Both the position numbers and the translations under genes were made by a program. The notes under the pieces were generated by a model, which was not told where the DNA came from, made no database searches, and was given only the letters and a program-made list of their open reading frames with translations. A DNA stretch of 64,000 bases from Rhizomicrobium sp. (GTDB lineage Bacteria > Pseudomonadota > Alphaproteobacteria > Micropepsales > Micropepsaceae). Positions 27,092 to 37,805 of the stretch are shown here, piece after piece; the stretch's first letter is position 1; each line of letters opens with the position of its first letter. The DNA is taken from NCBI GenBank assembly GCA_037200045.1, contig JBBCHM010000002.1, positions 496,001 to 560,000 on the forward strand, read 5' to 3'.

Positions 27092-30000
27092 ATGAACTAT
27101 TCGGAGATCGGCCGCCGCGCGTCCTGGCGCCAGGTGCTGGAGCCGAACGAAGGTCCGATCCGATCCGAACTCTTCAGCATCGAACGGCTGGAGCAGCACG
27201 CGGCCAGCCTGGCGGTGGCGCAGCGCGTCTCGCCCGATGTCGAGCGCGGCCGCCCGCTCGCCACAAGGCTGGAGGAGAATGCGCGGCTGATCGCCGACGC
27301 CTATCGCGCCATCGTGCTCGCGACCCGGGCACGCCGCTCGGTGCCGCCGGCGGCCGAATGGCTGCTCGACAATTACCACATCGTCGACGAGCAGATCCGC
27401 GAGATCAAGGACGACCTGCCGCCCGGCTATTACCGCCGGCTGCCCAAGCTGATCGAAGGCCATCTGCAGGGCTATCCGCGGGTGTTCGGCATCGCCTGGG
27501 CGGTGATCGCCCATACCGACAGCGCGCTCGACGTCGCCAAGCTGACGCGCTTCGTGGAGGCCTATCAGCGCGTCCAGCCGCTCACCATCGGCGAATTATG
27601 GGCCATCGCGATCACGCTGCGCATCACGCTGGTGGAGAATCTGCGCCGCGTCGCCGAAGGCATCATCACCCGGCTGACCGCCAGCGCCGAAGCCGACGCG
27701 CTGGCCGAACGCATCCTCGGCGAGGAGGCGAGCGAGCCGATCGGCGACCTGCTCGCCGAGCTGGCGCGCCGGCCGTGGTCGATCCCGTTCGCCGTCGAGC
27801 TGGCGCAGCGCCTGCGCGACCGCGATCCCGACGTGACGCCCGCCCTGCGCTGGCTGAACGAGCGCCTCGCCCAGGAAGGCACCAATGCCGACGACATCGT
27901 GCGCCAGGAGGTGCAGCGCCAGAGCACGATGAACGTCACGGTGCGCAACGTCATCACCTCGATGCGGCTGATCTCGTCGGCCAACTGGCCGGAATTCTTC
28001 GAGAGCGTCAGCCTGGTCGACGCGGCGCTGCGCGAGAAGACCAATTTCGCGGCGATGGATTTTCCCACCCGCGACCTCTATCGCCGCGCCATCGAGACGC
28101 TGGCGCACGAGGCCGGGCGCGACGAGGTCGAGGTCGCCGAGCGCGCCGCCGACGCCGCCGGCCGCGCCTGCAAGGGCGTGACCGCGGCCGAGCGGGCGAC
28201 GCGGCGCGAATGCGACGCGGGCTATTATCTCATCGCGGAGGGCCGCCGCGCCTTCGAGCGCGAGCTGGGCTGCGCCATCCATCCCAAGACCGCCCTCTAT
28301 CGCCGCATCGCGCGGGCCGGCGTCGCCAGCTATGTCGCGATGGTGGGACTGTTCACGCTGCTGATCGTCGCGGTCGGCCTGGTCGCGGCGATCGATTTCG
28401 GCCTGCCGCCGCTGGCGATTGCCGCGCTGGCGATCACCGCGCTGGTGCCGGCCTCCGACCTCGCCATCGCCATCGTCAACCGCGTCATCACCCACCAGGT
28501 CGGCGCCATGCAGCTTCCCGGCCTGGAATTGCTCGGCGGCGTGCCCGACGACATGAAGACGCTGATCGCGGTGCCGACGCTTCTGACCTCCGAGGCCGAC
28601 ATCACCGAGCAGGTCGATCGGCTGGAGGTGCATTACCTCTCCAATCCCGACGCCAACTTCACCTTCGCGCTTTTGTCGGACTGGAGGGACGCGCCGGCCG
28701 AGCACATGGACGGCGACGAGGCGCTGCTCGCCAAGGCCGCCGCCGCGATCGCCGCGATCAATGCGCGCCATCCGCGCCAGGCGGACGGCGCGCGCTTCCT
28801 GCTGCTGCATCGCCGGCGGGTGTGGACCGAGGGCGAGGGCAAATGGCTCGGCTGGGAGCGCAAGCGCGGCAAGCTGCATGAGCTCAACCGCCTTTTGCGC
28901 GGCGCGACGGACACGACCTTCGTTGCCGTCGAGGGCCACATGCCGAGCGCGCCCGACGGCATCCGCTATGTCATCACGCTGGACGCCGACACGCGGCTTC
29001 CGATCGGCGCGGCGCGGCGGCTGGTCGGCAAGATCGCCCATCCGCTGATCCGCCCACGCTTCGATCCCAAGGCCGGGCGCGTGGTGCGCGGCCACGGCAT
29101 CCTGCAGCCGCGCGTGACGCCGTCGCTGCCGCTCGGCGACGGCGGCTCGCTGTTCCAGCGCGTGTTCTCCGGCCCCAACGGGCTGGACCCCTATGCCATC
29201 GTCGTCTCCGACGTCTACCAGGACCTCTATGAAGAGGGCTCCTATTTCGGCAAGGGCATCTACGACATCGACGCGTTCGAGGCGGCGCTGGAGCAGCGCT
29301 TCCCGGTCTCCACCGTGCTCAGTCACGACCTGGTGGAAGGCATTTTCGCGCGCGCGGGCCTCGCCTCCGACATCGAGGTGGTCGAGGAATTCCCCTCCCG
29401 CTACGACGTCGCCGCGTCGCGCCAGCACCGCTGGGTGCGCGGCGACTGGCAGCTTCTGCCGTGGATCTTCGGCCGCGGCCCGCGCCATTCCAAGCGCCGC
29501 ACCGCCGTGCCGGCGACCGGCCGCTGGAAGCTGATCGACAATCTGCGCCGCTCGCTCTCCGCGCCCTCGACCCTGCTCACGCTCTTGATCGGCTGGCTGA
29601 CCACCGCGCAAGTCGCCTTCGCCTGGACCGTCTTCGTCCTCGCGCTGCTCGCCCTGCCGACCCTGATCCCGGCGCTGTCGGGACTTCTGCCGCGCCGGGT
29701 CGGCGTCTCGCTGCGCAGCCATTGGCGCGGCGTGGCGCGCGATGTCGAGCTCGGCGTCATCCAGAGCGCGTTCCTGCTCACCTTCCTGGCGCACCAGGCC
29801 TGGCTGATGGTCGACGCCATCGGCCGCACCGTCTGGCGGCTCTTCGTGCGGCGCAAGCGCCTGCTCGAATGGGTGACGACGGCGCAGACCAGCGGCGAGA
29901 ACGGCTTCGACGGCCGCCGATTGGCGGTCCAGGTCGGCGCCAGCGCCGTCTCCATCGCCATCGCCGGCGCGGCGATCGCGTTCGTCGGCCACGACACCTG

Positions 30001-33000
30001 GCCGGTGGCGGCGCCGTTCGGCGTGCTGTGGCTGTTCTCGCCGTTCATCGCGCGCTGGGCCAGCACGCCGCCGCCCGACGACAGCGATCTGCATGTCGCC
30101 GAGGAGGATGCGCGCATCCTGCGCCTGGCCGGACGGCGCACCTGGCGCTTCTTCGAGACCTATGTGACGCGGGACGAGAATTTCCTGCCGCCCGACAATT
30201 TCCAGGAAGACCCCGAGCCGGTCGTCGCCCATCGCACCTCGCCGACCAATATCGGGCTTTATCTTCTCGCGGTGATCTCGGCGCGCGACTTCGGCTGGAT
30301 CGGCACCAGCGAGGCGGTGGAACGGCTGGAGGCGAGCTTCGCCACGCTCGACCGGCTGGAGCGCCAGCGCGGCCACTTCTTCAACTGGTACGACACCCAG
30401 AGCCTGAAGGCGCTGGAGCCGCGCTATATCTCCTCGGTCGACAGCGGCAATCTCGCCGGCCATCTGATCGCGCTCGCCCATGCCTTGCGCGAATTCGCGG
30501 CAGCGCCGCTCAGCCCCGCCTGGCGCGACGGCATCGCCGACGCCGCCGACCTGGTGCGCGAAACCGCCGGCGGCGACGGACGCAAGGCGGCGCCCGCGCA
30601 ATTGACGGCGCTGCTCGACGAGTTGCGCGAAACCTTGAAGACCGCGACCGGCGGCGCGGCGGATCAGCTCACCGCGCTGGAGATCAAATGCGAGAAGATC
30701 CGTTCCTTCGGCGAACAGATCGGGCCGGACGCCGCCCATTGGGCCGACGCCCTTCTCGCCGCCGTGCATTCGCACAAGCGCGACGCGCAGCTTCTGGTCG
30801 CGGCGGACGAGGACGATCCGGCGGCGCTCGCCGCCGCCAGGCTCGCCCAGCGCCTGGAAAAGCTCGCGGAGCGCGCGATGGCGATGTTCGACGCGATGGA
30901 ATTCGGCTTTTTGTTCGACCCGAGCCGGCAGCTTTTCTCCATCGGCTATCGCGTCGGCGACACCAGCCTGGACGCGAATTTCTACGACATGCTGGCCTCG
31001 GAGGCGCGGCTCGCCAGCTTCATCGCCATCGCCAAGGGCGACGTGCCGGCGCGCCACTGGTTCCGCCTCGGCCGCACGCTGACGCCGCTGCCCGGCGGCT
31101 CGGCGCTGATCTCCTGGTCGGGCTCGATGTTCGAATATCTGATGCCGTCGCTCGTGATGCGGGCGCCGGCCGGCAGCCTGTTGGCGGAGACCAACCGGCT
31201 CGTGGTGCGCCGCCAGCGCGCCTATGGCGATGGGCTGGGCGTGCCCTGGGGCATTTCGGAATCGGCCTTCAGCGCCCGCGACATCGAGCGCACCTATCAA
31301 TATTCGAGCTTCGGCGTGCCCGATCTCGGCTACAAGCGCGGCCTCGCCGAGAACATCGTCATCGCGCCCTATGCCACCGCGCTGGCCGCGATGGTCGATC
31401 CCGACAATGCCGCGCGCAATCTGGTGCGGCTCGCCGACGAGGGCGGACGCGGCGCCTATGGCTGGTACGAGGCGCTGGACTACACGCCGTCGCGCCTGCC
31501 CGAGGGCGCCAAGGTGGCGATCGTGCGCTGCTACATGGCGCATCACCAGGCGATGAGCCTGATCGCCATCGGCAACGCGCTGCATGGCGGGCGGATGCGC
31601 GAGCGCTTCCACGCCGAGCCCATGGTGCAGGCCGCCGAGCTCCTCCTGCAGGAGCGCATGCCGCGCGACGTGGTGGTGGCGCGGCCACCGCCGGCCCAGG
31701 TCGCCGAGACCATCGAGATCGGCACCGTGCTGCCCGACCTGCGGCGGCTCTACACCTCGGCCTATAGCCGGCTGCCGCGCACCCATCTTCTGTCCAACGG
31801 CGATTTCACCGTGATGCTGTCGGTCGCCGGCTCCGGCTATACGCGCTGGCGCGACATCGCGGTGACGCGCTGGCGCGAGGACCCGACCTGCGACGACTGG
31901 GGCAGCTATTGCTTCCTGCGCGACGTCGAAAGCGGCGAAGTGTGGTCGGCCGCCTATCAGCCGGCGGTCGCCGACCCGGCGCAATACACCGCGACCTTCA
32001 CCGAGGACCGCGCCGAGATCGTGCGGCGCGACGGCACGATCACCACCCAGCTCGAACTGATCGTCTCGCCCGAGGACGACGCCGAGGTGCGCCGCATTTG
32101 CGTCACCAATCACGGCACGCGGGCGCGGGAGATCGAGCTGACCTCCTATGCCGAGCTGTCGCTCGCCAGGCCGGCCGACGACATGGCCCATCCCGCCTTC
32201 GCCAAGCTGTTCGTGCAGACCGAATTCCTGGCCCATCCCGGCGCGATCCTCGCCACGCGGCGCCGCCGCTCCGACGCCGATCCGCAGATCTGGGCGGCGC
32301 ATCTGGCCGTGGTCGAGGGACATCATTCGGGCGAGGTGCAGTTCGAGACCGACCGCGCCCGCTTCCTCGGCCGCGGCCAGACGATCCGCAATCCGGCCGC
32401 CATCGCCGAGGGCTGGCCGCTGTCGAACACGGTGGGGCCGGTGCTCGATCCGATCTTCTCGCTGCGGCGGCGCGTGACCGTGCCGCGCGGCGGCACGGTG
32501 CGGGTCGCGTTCTGGACCGTGGTGGCGCCGACGCGCGAGGAGGTTGTCGAACTCGCGGAGAAATACGCCGACGAGGGCGCCTTCGACCGCGCGCGCACAT
32601 TGGCCTGGACCCAGGCGCAGGTGCAGCTCCAGCATCTGGGCATCCGCGCCGCCGACGCGCATATCTATCAGCGCCTCGCCAACCATGTTCTTTATTCCGA
32701 CTCGACGCTCAGGCCGCCGCCCGAGTTCATCAAGCGCGCGGTGCGCAAGGCCTCGACGCTGTGGGCCTGCGGCGTGTCGGGCGACCTGCCGATCGTGCTG
32801 GTGCGCGTGGCGGAGGACGACGACCTGCCGCTGGTGCGCCAGCTTCTGCGGGCGCACGAATATTGGCGGGCCAAGCAGCTCGCCGTCGACCTGGTGATCC
32901 TCAACGAGCGCGCCGCGTCCTATGTCCAGGACTTCCAGGGCGCGATCGACGCCCTGGTGCGCATGAACAAGACCATGCCGCACATCTCGCGCGCCGACGT

Positions 33001-35623
33001 GAAAGGCAGCGTGATCACCCTGCGCACCGATCTGATCGCGGGCGAGGCGGCCGAGCTGTTGCAGGCATCGGCGCGCGCGGTGCTGCGCGGCCAGCACGGC
33101 TCGCTGGTCGACCAGATCAACGCGGCGCGCGAGCGCCGCTCGGTCGGCGCCCCGCCGCCGCGCCGGGACTTCGCGCCCGGCACGGCGGAGGCGCAGCTGC
33201 CGCCGCCGCCGATGGAGTTCTTCAACGGGCTCGGCGGCTTCGCCGAGAACGGCAAGGAATTCGTCACCATCATGGAAGGCGGCGAGCGCACGCCGATGCC
33301 GTGGAGCAACATCGTCGCCAACCGCGATTTCGGCTTCCTCGCCTCCGCCAGCGGCGGCGGCTTCACCTGGAGCGTCAACAGCCAGCAGAACCAGATCACG
33401 CCGTGGTCGAACGATCCGGTCGGCGACGCGCCGGGCGAGAGCCTCTATATCCGCGACGACGACACCGGCCAGCTCTGGACGCCGGTCTCCACCCCGATCC
33501 GCGAGCGCAACGCGCGCTATACCGCGCGCCACGGCCAGGGCTACAGCCGGTTCGAGCACAATGCGCACGGCATCGGCGCCGAGCTGACGCTCTTCGTGCC
33601 GCCGGACGACTCGATCAAGATCGCGCGGCTGAAGCTGACCAATTTGTCGGGGCGCGAGCGCCGGCTGTCGGTCACCGCCTTCGTCGATTGGGTGCTGGGC
33701 GCCTCGCAGCGCCAGGGCCGCACCGTCATCGTCACCGAGATCGACAGCACCACCGGCGCGATGTTCGCGCAGAACCGCTGGAACAACGATGCCGGCGAGC
33801 GCGTCGCCTTCCTCGACCTCGCCGGCAAGCAGAGCGGCTGGACCGGCGACCGCACCGAGTTCATCGGGCGCGACGGCGGGCGCGACCGGCCGCTCGGCCT
33901 GGTGCATGGCACCAGGCTCTCCAACCGCTGCGGCGCCGGCTTCGATCCCTGCGGCGCGATGCAGACGCGCGTCAGGCTGAGCCCCGTCGGCACGACCGAA
34001 GTCGTGGTGTTCCTGGGCGAGACCGCGACCCGTGCCGAGGCGCAGGCCCTGCTCGAAAAATACCGCGCCGCCGATCTCGACGCGGTGTTCGGCGCCGCGA
34101 CCGGGCAATGGGACGCCGTGCTCGGCACGCTGCAGGTCAAGACGCCCGACCGCGCGCTTGACATATTGATGAACCGCTGGCTGCTCTATCAGACGCTGGG
34201 CTGCCGCATGTGGGCGCGCACCGGCTTCTACCAGGCGAGCGGCGCCTACGGCTTCCGCGACCAGCTCCAGGATTCGATGGCGCTGTGCGTGACGCGGCCC
34301 GACATCGCGCGCGAGCATTTGTTGCGCGCCGCGGCGCGGCAATTCCCCGAAGGCGACGTGCAGCATTGGTGGCTGGCCGAGAGCGGCCGCGGCATCCGCT
34401 CGCGCATCAGCGACGACCGGGTCTGGCTCGCCCATGTCGCCGCGCATTACGTGAACACCACCGGCGATTTCGGCGTGCTCGACGAACAGGTGCCGTTCCT
34501 GGACGCGCCGCTGCTGCGGCCGCAGGATCACGACAGCTTCTCCCAGCCCAACGTCACCGAGCGCACCGCCAGCCTGTTCGAGCACGTCGTGCTCGGGCTC
34601 GACGGCGCGCTGGCGACCGGCGTGCACGGCCTGCCGCTGATGGGCACCGGCGACTGGAACGACGGCATGGACAATGTCGGCGCCGGCGGCAAGGGCGAGA
34701 GCGTGTGGCTCGGCTGGTTCCTCTATGGCGCGCTGGGCGATTTTGCGAAGATCGCCGAGCGGCGCGACTCCGCCGAGGCGGCCGAAGCGGCGCGGCGCTG
34801 GCGCGCCCATGCCGGCCAGATCAAGGATGCGCTGGAAGCCCAGGCCTGGGACGGCGACTGGTACCGCCGCGCCTATTTCGACGACGGCACGCCCTTGGGC
34901 TCGGTCTCCAGCGCCGATTGCCGCATCGATTCCATCGCGCAATCCTGGGGCGTGATCAGCGGCGCCGCCGAGCCGACGCGCGCGGCGCGCGCCATGGCGG
35001 CGGTCGACAAATATCTCGTGCAGCGCGACCAGAAGCTGTCGCTTCTGTTCACGCCGCCCTTCGACAGGCCGGCGCACGATCCGGGCTACATCAAGGGCTA
35101 TCCGCCGGGCATCCGCGAGAATGGCGGGCAGTACACCCATGGCGCGGTGTGGGCGGCGCAGGCCTATGCCATGCTGGGCAATGGCGACCGGGCGCATGAG
35201 CTGATCGCGATGCTCAATCCGATCAACCATTCCGACAATCCGGCGGCGATGCACCGCTACAAGGTCGAGCCCTATGTCGTGGCGGCCGACGTCTATTCGA
35301 TGCCGCCGCATGTCGGGCGCGGCGGCTGGACCTGGTACACCGGATCGGCGGCGTGGTTCTATCGCACCGCGCTGGAACGGCTGCTCGGCTTCCGCAAGGA
35401 GGGCGAGAGCGTGGTGCTCGATCCCTGCATCCCGCGCGGCTGGCCGAGTTTCGAGATCGTCTACCGCCACGGCACCGCGACCTATACGATCGCGGTGGAG
35501 AACCCGCTGGGCGTGTGCCGCGGCGTGCTTTCGCTGAAGCTCGACGGGGAGATCCTCGCCGGCAACCGCATCCCGCTCGCCGACGACGGCAAGACGCATG
35601 CGGTGCAGCTCGTGTTGGGATGA
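27092..35623 (+). CDS. ndvB: Cyclic beta-1,2-glucan synthase NdvB/ChvB
   Basis: A giant 2843-residue inner-membrane enzyme, the usual length for this family. The N-terminal cytosolic region precedes membrane helices near 413-460. A family-84 glycosyltransferase domain follows, with VITLDADTRLP (about 627-637), SHDLVEG, and RQHRWVRGDW (about 775-784, the QxxRW signature). More membrane helices lie near 826-870 and 950-995. A glycoamylase-like domain starts around 1050, then beta-rich and GH94 phosphorylase modules to the end, with RDQLQDSMAL (about 2389) and the catalytic Asp in GTGDWNDGMDNVG (about 2515-2527). It makes, elongates, cyclises and trims periplasmic cyclic glucan from UDP-glucose, needed for osmoadaptation and host interaction. 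No separate export gene (ndvA) is visible here. Confidence 0.95.
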   Translation: MNYSEIGRRASWRQVLEPNEGPIRSELFSIERLEQHAASLAVAQRVSPDVERGRPLATRLEENARLIADAYRAIVLATRARRSVPPAAEWLLDNYHIVDEQIREIKDDLPPGYYRRLPKLIEGHLQGYPRVFGIAWAVIAHTDSALDVAKLTRFVEAYQRVQPLTIGELWAIAITLRITLVENLRRVAEGIITRLTASAEADALAERILGEEASEPIGDLLAELARRPWSIPFAVELAQRLRDRDPDVTPALRWLNERLAQEGTNADDIVRQEVQRQSTMNVTVRNVITSMRLISSANWPEFFESVSLVDAALREKTNFAAMDFPTRDLYRRAIETLAHEAGRDEVEVAERAADAAGRACKGVTAAERATRRECDAGYYLIAEGRRAFERELGCAIHPKTALYRRIARAGVASYVAMVGLFTLLIVAVGLVAAIDFGLPPLAIAALAITALVPASDLAIAIVNRVITHQVGAMQLPGLELLGGVPDDMKTLIAVPTLLTSEADITEQVDRLEVHYLSNPDANFTFALLSDWRDAPAEHMDGDEALLAKAAAAIAAINARHPRQADGARFLLLHRRRVWTEGEGKWLGWERKRGKLHELNRLLRGATDTTFVAVEGHMPSAPDGIRYVITLDADTRLPIGAARRLVGKIAHPLIRPRFDPKAGRVVRGHGILQPRVTPSLPLGDGGSLFQRVFSGPNGLDPYAIVVSDVYQDLYEEGSYFGKGIYDIDAFEAALEQRFPVSTVLSHDLVEGIFARAGLASDIEVVEEFPSRYDVAASRQHRWVRGDWQLLPWIFGRGPRHSKRRTAVPATGRWKLIDNLRRSLSAPSTLLTLLIGWLTTAQVAFAWTVFVLALLALPTLIPALSGLLPRRVGVSLRSHWRGVARDVELGVIQSAFLLTFLAHQAWLMVDAIGRTVWRLFVRRKRLLEWVTTAQTSGENGFDGRRLAVQVGASAVSIAIAGAAIAFVGHDTWPVAAPFGVLWLFSPFIARWASTPPPDDSDLHVAEEDARILRLAGRRTWRFFETYVTRDENFLPPDNFQEDPEPVVAHRTSPTNIGLYLLAVISARDFGWIGTSEAVERLEASFATLDRLERQRGHFFNWYDTQSLKALEPRYISSVDSGNLAGHLIALAHALREFAAAPLSPAWRDGIADAADLVRETAGGDGRKAAPAQLTALLDELRETLKTATGGAADQLTALEIKCEKIRSFGEQIGPDAAHWADALLAAVHSHKRDAQLLVAADEDDPAALAAARLAQRLEKLAERAMAMFDAMEFGFLFDPSRQLFSIGYRVGDTSLDANFYDMLASEARLASFIAIAKGDVPARHWFRLGRTLTPLPGGSALISWSGSMFEYLMPSLVMRAPAGSLLAETNRLVVRRQRAYGDGLGVPWGISESAFSARDIERTYQYSSFGVPDLGYKRGLAENIVIAPYATALAAMVDPDNAARNLVRLADEGGRGAYGWYEALDYTPSRLPEGAKVAIVRCYMAHHQAMSLIAIGNALHGGRMRERFHAEPMVQAAELLLQERMPRDVVVARPPPAQVAETIEIGTVLPDLRRLYTSAYSRLPRTHLLSNGDFTVMLSVAGSGYTRWRDIAVTRWREDPTCDDWGSYCFLRDVESGEVWSAAYQPAVADPAQYTATFTEDRAEIVRRDGTITTQLELIVSPEDDAEVRRICVTNHGTRAREIELTSYAELSLARPADDMAHPAFAKLFVQTEFLAHPGAILATRRRRSDADPQIWAAHLAVVEGHHSGEVQFETDRARFLGRGQTIRNPAAIAEGWPLSNTVGPVLDPIFSLRRRVTVPRGGTVRVAFWTVVAPTREEVVELAEKYADEGAFDRARTLAWTQAQVQLQHLGIRAADAHIYQRLANHVLYSDSTLRPPPEFIKRAVRKASTLWACGVSGDLPIVLVRVAEDDDLPLVRQLLRAHEYWRAKQLAVDLVILNERAASYVQDFQGAIDALVRMNKTMPHISRADVKGSVITLRTDLIAGEAAELLQASARAVLRGQHGSLVDQINAARERRSVGAPPPRRDFAPGTAEAQLPPPPMEFFNGLGGFAENGKEFVTIMEGGERTPMPWSNIVANRDFGFLASASGGGFTWSVNSQQNQITPWSNDPVGDAPGESLYIRDDDTGQLWTPVSTPIRERNARYTARHGQGYSRFEHNAHGIGAELTLFVPPDDSIKIARLKLTNLSGRERRLSVTAFVDWVLGASQRQGRTVIVTEIDSTTGAMFAQNRWNNDAGERVAFLDLAGKQSGWTGDRTEFIGRDGGRDRPLGLVHGTRLSNRCGAGFDPCGAMQTRVRLSPVGTTEVVVFLGETATRAEAQALLEKYRAADLDAVFGAATGQWDAVLGTLQVKTPDRALDILMNRWLLYQTLGCRMWARTGFYQASGAYGFRDQLQDSMALCVTRPDIAREHLLRAAARQFPEGDVQHWWLAESGRGIRSRISDDRVWLAHVAAHYVNTTGDFGVLDEQVPFLDAPLLRPQDHDSFSQPNVTERTASLFEHVVLGLDGALATGVHGLPLMGTGDWNDGMDNVGAGGKGESVWLGWFLYGALGDFAKIAERRDSAEAAEAARRWRAHAGQIKDALEAQAWDGDWYRRAYFDDGTPLGSVSSADCRIDSIAQSWGVISGAAEPTRAARAMAAVDKYLVQRDQKLSLLFTPPFDRPAHDPGYIKGYPPGIRENGGQYTHGAVWAAQAYAMLGNGDRAHELIAMLNPINHSDNPAAMHRYKVEPYVVAADVYSMPPHVGRGGWTWYTGSAAWFYRTALERLLGFRKEGESVVLDPCIPRGWPSFEIVYRHGTATYTIAVENPLGVCRGVLSLKLDGEILAGNRIPLADDGKTHAVQLVLG

Positions 35624-35632
35624 AATAAAGAC

Positions 35633-35762
35633 TGTCATGGCCCGCGAGTTGATAGCGACAGCGTATCAACGGGCCACCCAGGCGACACCCGTTCCAGCAG
35701 TGCGGGTTTCACCTGGGTCCGCCGTTCGTACGCTGTCGCTACGAACTGCGGCGGATGACACC
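35633..35762. repeat. Family A intergenic palindromic repeat, copy A5 (long-stem variant)
   Basis: Both hairpins carry an extra stem: GGCCCGCGAGTTGATAGCG with its complement on the left, and GCCGTTCGTACGCTGTCGC with TACGAACTGCGGCGG on the right. It lies 10 bases behind the ndvB stop. The same extra stem type occurs in the left hairpin of A2. Confidence 0.9.
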
Positions 35763-35834
35763 GAGTGGTTTCTTATGCTTTACGACTCCTTAATTCCCGC
35801 TTGAGAACATCCGGCGCCGCAAAGAGCGCCACGC

Positions 35835-36992
35835 ATGCACATTCCCTACGGACGCCAGTCGATCGACGAGGCCGATATCGCGGCGGTCGTGCGCGTCCTC
35901 AAATCCGATTTCCTGACCCAGGGCTCCGCCGTTCCGGCCTTTGAGCAGGCGCTGGCCAAGGCGGTCGGCGCGCGCCACGGCGTCGCGGTGCAGAACGCGA
36001 CCTGCGCGCTGCACATCGCCTGCCTGGCGCTCGGCGTCGGGCCGGGCGATCTGGTGTGGACCAGCCCCAATTCCTTCGTTGCCTCGGCCAATTGCGCGCG
36101 CTATTGCGGCGCCGAGGTCGATTTCGTCGACATCGATCCGGTCAGCTTCAACATGAGCGTGAAGCTCCTCGCGGAGAAATTCGCGGCGGCGAAAAAGACC
36201 GGCCGCCTGCCCAAGGTCATCATCCCGGTGCACTTCGCCGGCCAGAGCTGCGACATGGCGGAGATCCGCGCCATCGCGCACGAATACGGCGCCAAGGTGA
36301 TCGAGGACGCCGCGCACGCGGTGGGCGGGACCTATCGCAACGGACGCATCGGCGGCTGCGAATATGCCGACATCGCGGTCTTCAGCTTCCATCCGGTCAA
36401 GATCATCACCACCGGCGAAGGCGGCATGGCGATGACCAATGACGACGCGCTGGCGCAAAGGATGGCGGACTTGCGCAGCCACGGTATCACGCGCGATCCG
36501 GCGCGGCTGACGCGCTCCGACGAAGGCGCCTGGTATTACGAGCAGCACGCGCTCGGCTTCAATTATCGCATGACCGAGATGCAGGCGGCGCTCGGCCTGT
36601 CGCAGCTTTCGCATCTGGACGCGTGGATCGCGCGGCGCAACGCCATCGCGCGGGCCTATGACGGAGCGCTCGCCGGCCTTCCACTGATCCTGCCGAAAGT
36701 CGCGCCGGGGCGCGGTTCGGCGTGGCATCTCTATGTCGTGCAGCTTGCCGAGGGTGCCAAGCTTTCGCGGCGCGAATTCTTCGACGCGATGCGCGCCCGG
36801 GGCATCGGCGTCAACGTGCACTACATTCCGATCCCTTGGCAGCCGGACTTCCAGCGCCTGGGCTTCGAACGCGGCCAGTTCCCCGCCGCCGAACGCTATT
36901 ACGAACGCGCGGTTTCACTGCCGATGTATGCCGGGCTGACGGACACGCAGTTCGATACGGTGGTCGGCACGGTTCGCGAATTGCTGGGCTGA
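35835..36992 (+). CDS. pseC: DegT/DnrJ/EryC1-type sugar aminotransferase, PseC-like
   Basis: A 385-residue PLP enzyme of the sugar aminotransferase family. Visible are the NATCALHIACLALGVGPGD segment, SPNSFVASANCARYCGA, the cofactor Asp in VIEDAAHAVGG (about 155-165), and the Schiff-base Lys in FSFHPVKIITTGEGGMAMT (about 182-200). The following LRSHGITR and GFNYRMTEMQAALG match PseC, which aminates the 4-keto sugar in pseudaminic acid synthesis. None of the other pse genes are in the window, so another UDP-amino-sugar product is possible. It would supply an amino sugar for flagellin, capsule or LPS. Confidence 0.85.
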   Translation: MHIPYGRQSIDEADIAAVVRVLKSDFLTQGSAVPAFEQALAKAVGARHGVAVQNATCALHIACLALGVGPGDLVWTSPNSFVASANCARYCGAEVDFVDIDPVSFNMSVKLLAEKFAAAKKTGRLPKVIIPVHFAGQSCDMAEIRAIAHEYGAKVIEDAAHAVGGTYRNGRIGGCEYADIAVFSFHPVKIITTGEGGMAMTNDDALAQRMADLRSHGITRDPARLTRSDEGAWYYEQHALGFNYRMTEMQAALGLSQLSHLDAWIARRNAIARAYDGALAGLPLILPKVAPGRGSAWHLYVVQLAEGAKLSRREFFDAMRARGIGVNVHYIPIPWQPDFQRLGFERGQFPAAERYYERAVSLPMYAGLTDTQFDTVVGTVRELLG

Positions 36993-37130
36993 AGGCACGG
37001 TCGCGAAAGACAGATCCCGGACCAGCCGGCCGCATCGCGCGTCGGGTTCGACAGACATTCGTGCAAAAAACGCGATGGTCCTCGCAAGGACGCACAAGGC
37101 GGCGCCGTCCGCTTCTGCCAGGAACACGGC

Positions 37131-37784
37131 ATGGACCTTCAGGCACAACGGGCGGCCCGCCGCCAGGAGCTGACGGCGATGGCGCTGGCCGCGGTCGCCG
37201 GCTACATGGACGCCTACGGCATCGTGCGCTACGGCACCTATCTTTCCTTCATGAGCGGAAACACGACGCAGGTCGGCTATCACACCGGCCTCGGCCAATT
37301 CGCCGTCGTGCCGCTGCTGGGCACCGGCATCGTGGGATTTCTGTTCGGCTCCTTCGCCGGCAATCTGTACCCCTTGACGCGGCGCGCGACGCTGGGCGCG
37401 ATCGCGCTGGCGCTGGCGTTCATCTTCGGCCTCGCCGTCACCGGCCATTCCATCACGATCCTGTCGGTCGCGCTGCTCAGCATCGCGATGGGCGCGATGA
37501 ACACCGCGTTGCCGAGCGTCGGCAGGCAGGCCGTCAACCTCACCTTCGTCACCGGCACGCTGAACCGGCTGGGCACGCATCTCGCCCTGGCGGCAAGGCG
37601 CGCGCCGCTGCCCGACAGCGAGGGCGCGTGGGACACCCATCTGCGGCGGGCGCTGTGGCTGGCCGGCATATGGGGCGGCTTCTTCCTGGGCGCGGCGCTG
37701 TCCGGCGCGATGACCGCGCAGGCCGGGCCCTGGGCCCTGCTGGTGCCGGTCGGCGCGCTTGCGGTCCTGGCCGTGCTCGGCTGA
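37131..37784 (+). CDS. DUF1275 (YoaK-like) membrane protein
   Basis: A 217-residue protein with six hydrophobic segments. The family signature is clear: AVAGYMDAYGIVRYGTYLSF (about residues 22-41), the FMSGNTTQVGY motif, the repeated glycine-rich helices, and the central TALPSVGRQAVNLTFVTGTL. The function of DUF1275 is unknown; some members affect stress responses. ATG 37131 is preceded by AGGAA. It is followed by an AraC regulator on the same strand after 170 bp; no functional link is shown. Confidence 0.87.
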   Translation: MDLQAQRAARRQELTAMALAAVAGYMDAYGIVRYGTYLSFMSGNTTQVGYHTGLGQFAVVPLLGTGIVGFLFGSFAGNLYPLTRRATLGAIALALAFIFGLAVTGHSITILSVALLSIAMGAMNTALPSVGRQAVNLTFVTGTLNRLGTHLALAARRAPLPDSEGAWDTHLRRALWLAGIWGGFFLGAALSGAMTAQAGPWALLVPVGALAVLAVLG

Positions 37785-37805
37785 ATCCGGGATCGCCACG
37801 GCGTG

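Noticed and set aside
27596..35638. A 2680-codon open frame on the strand opposite ndvB
   Set aside because: It is the mirror of a GC-rich coding frame, has Arg/His/Gln-biased composition with no domains, and lies wholly inside ndvB.
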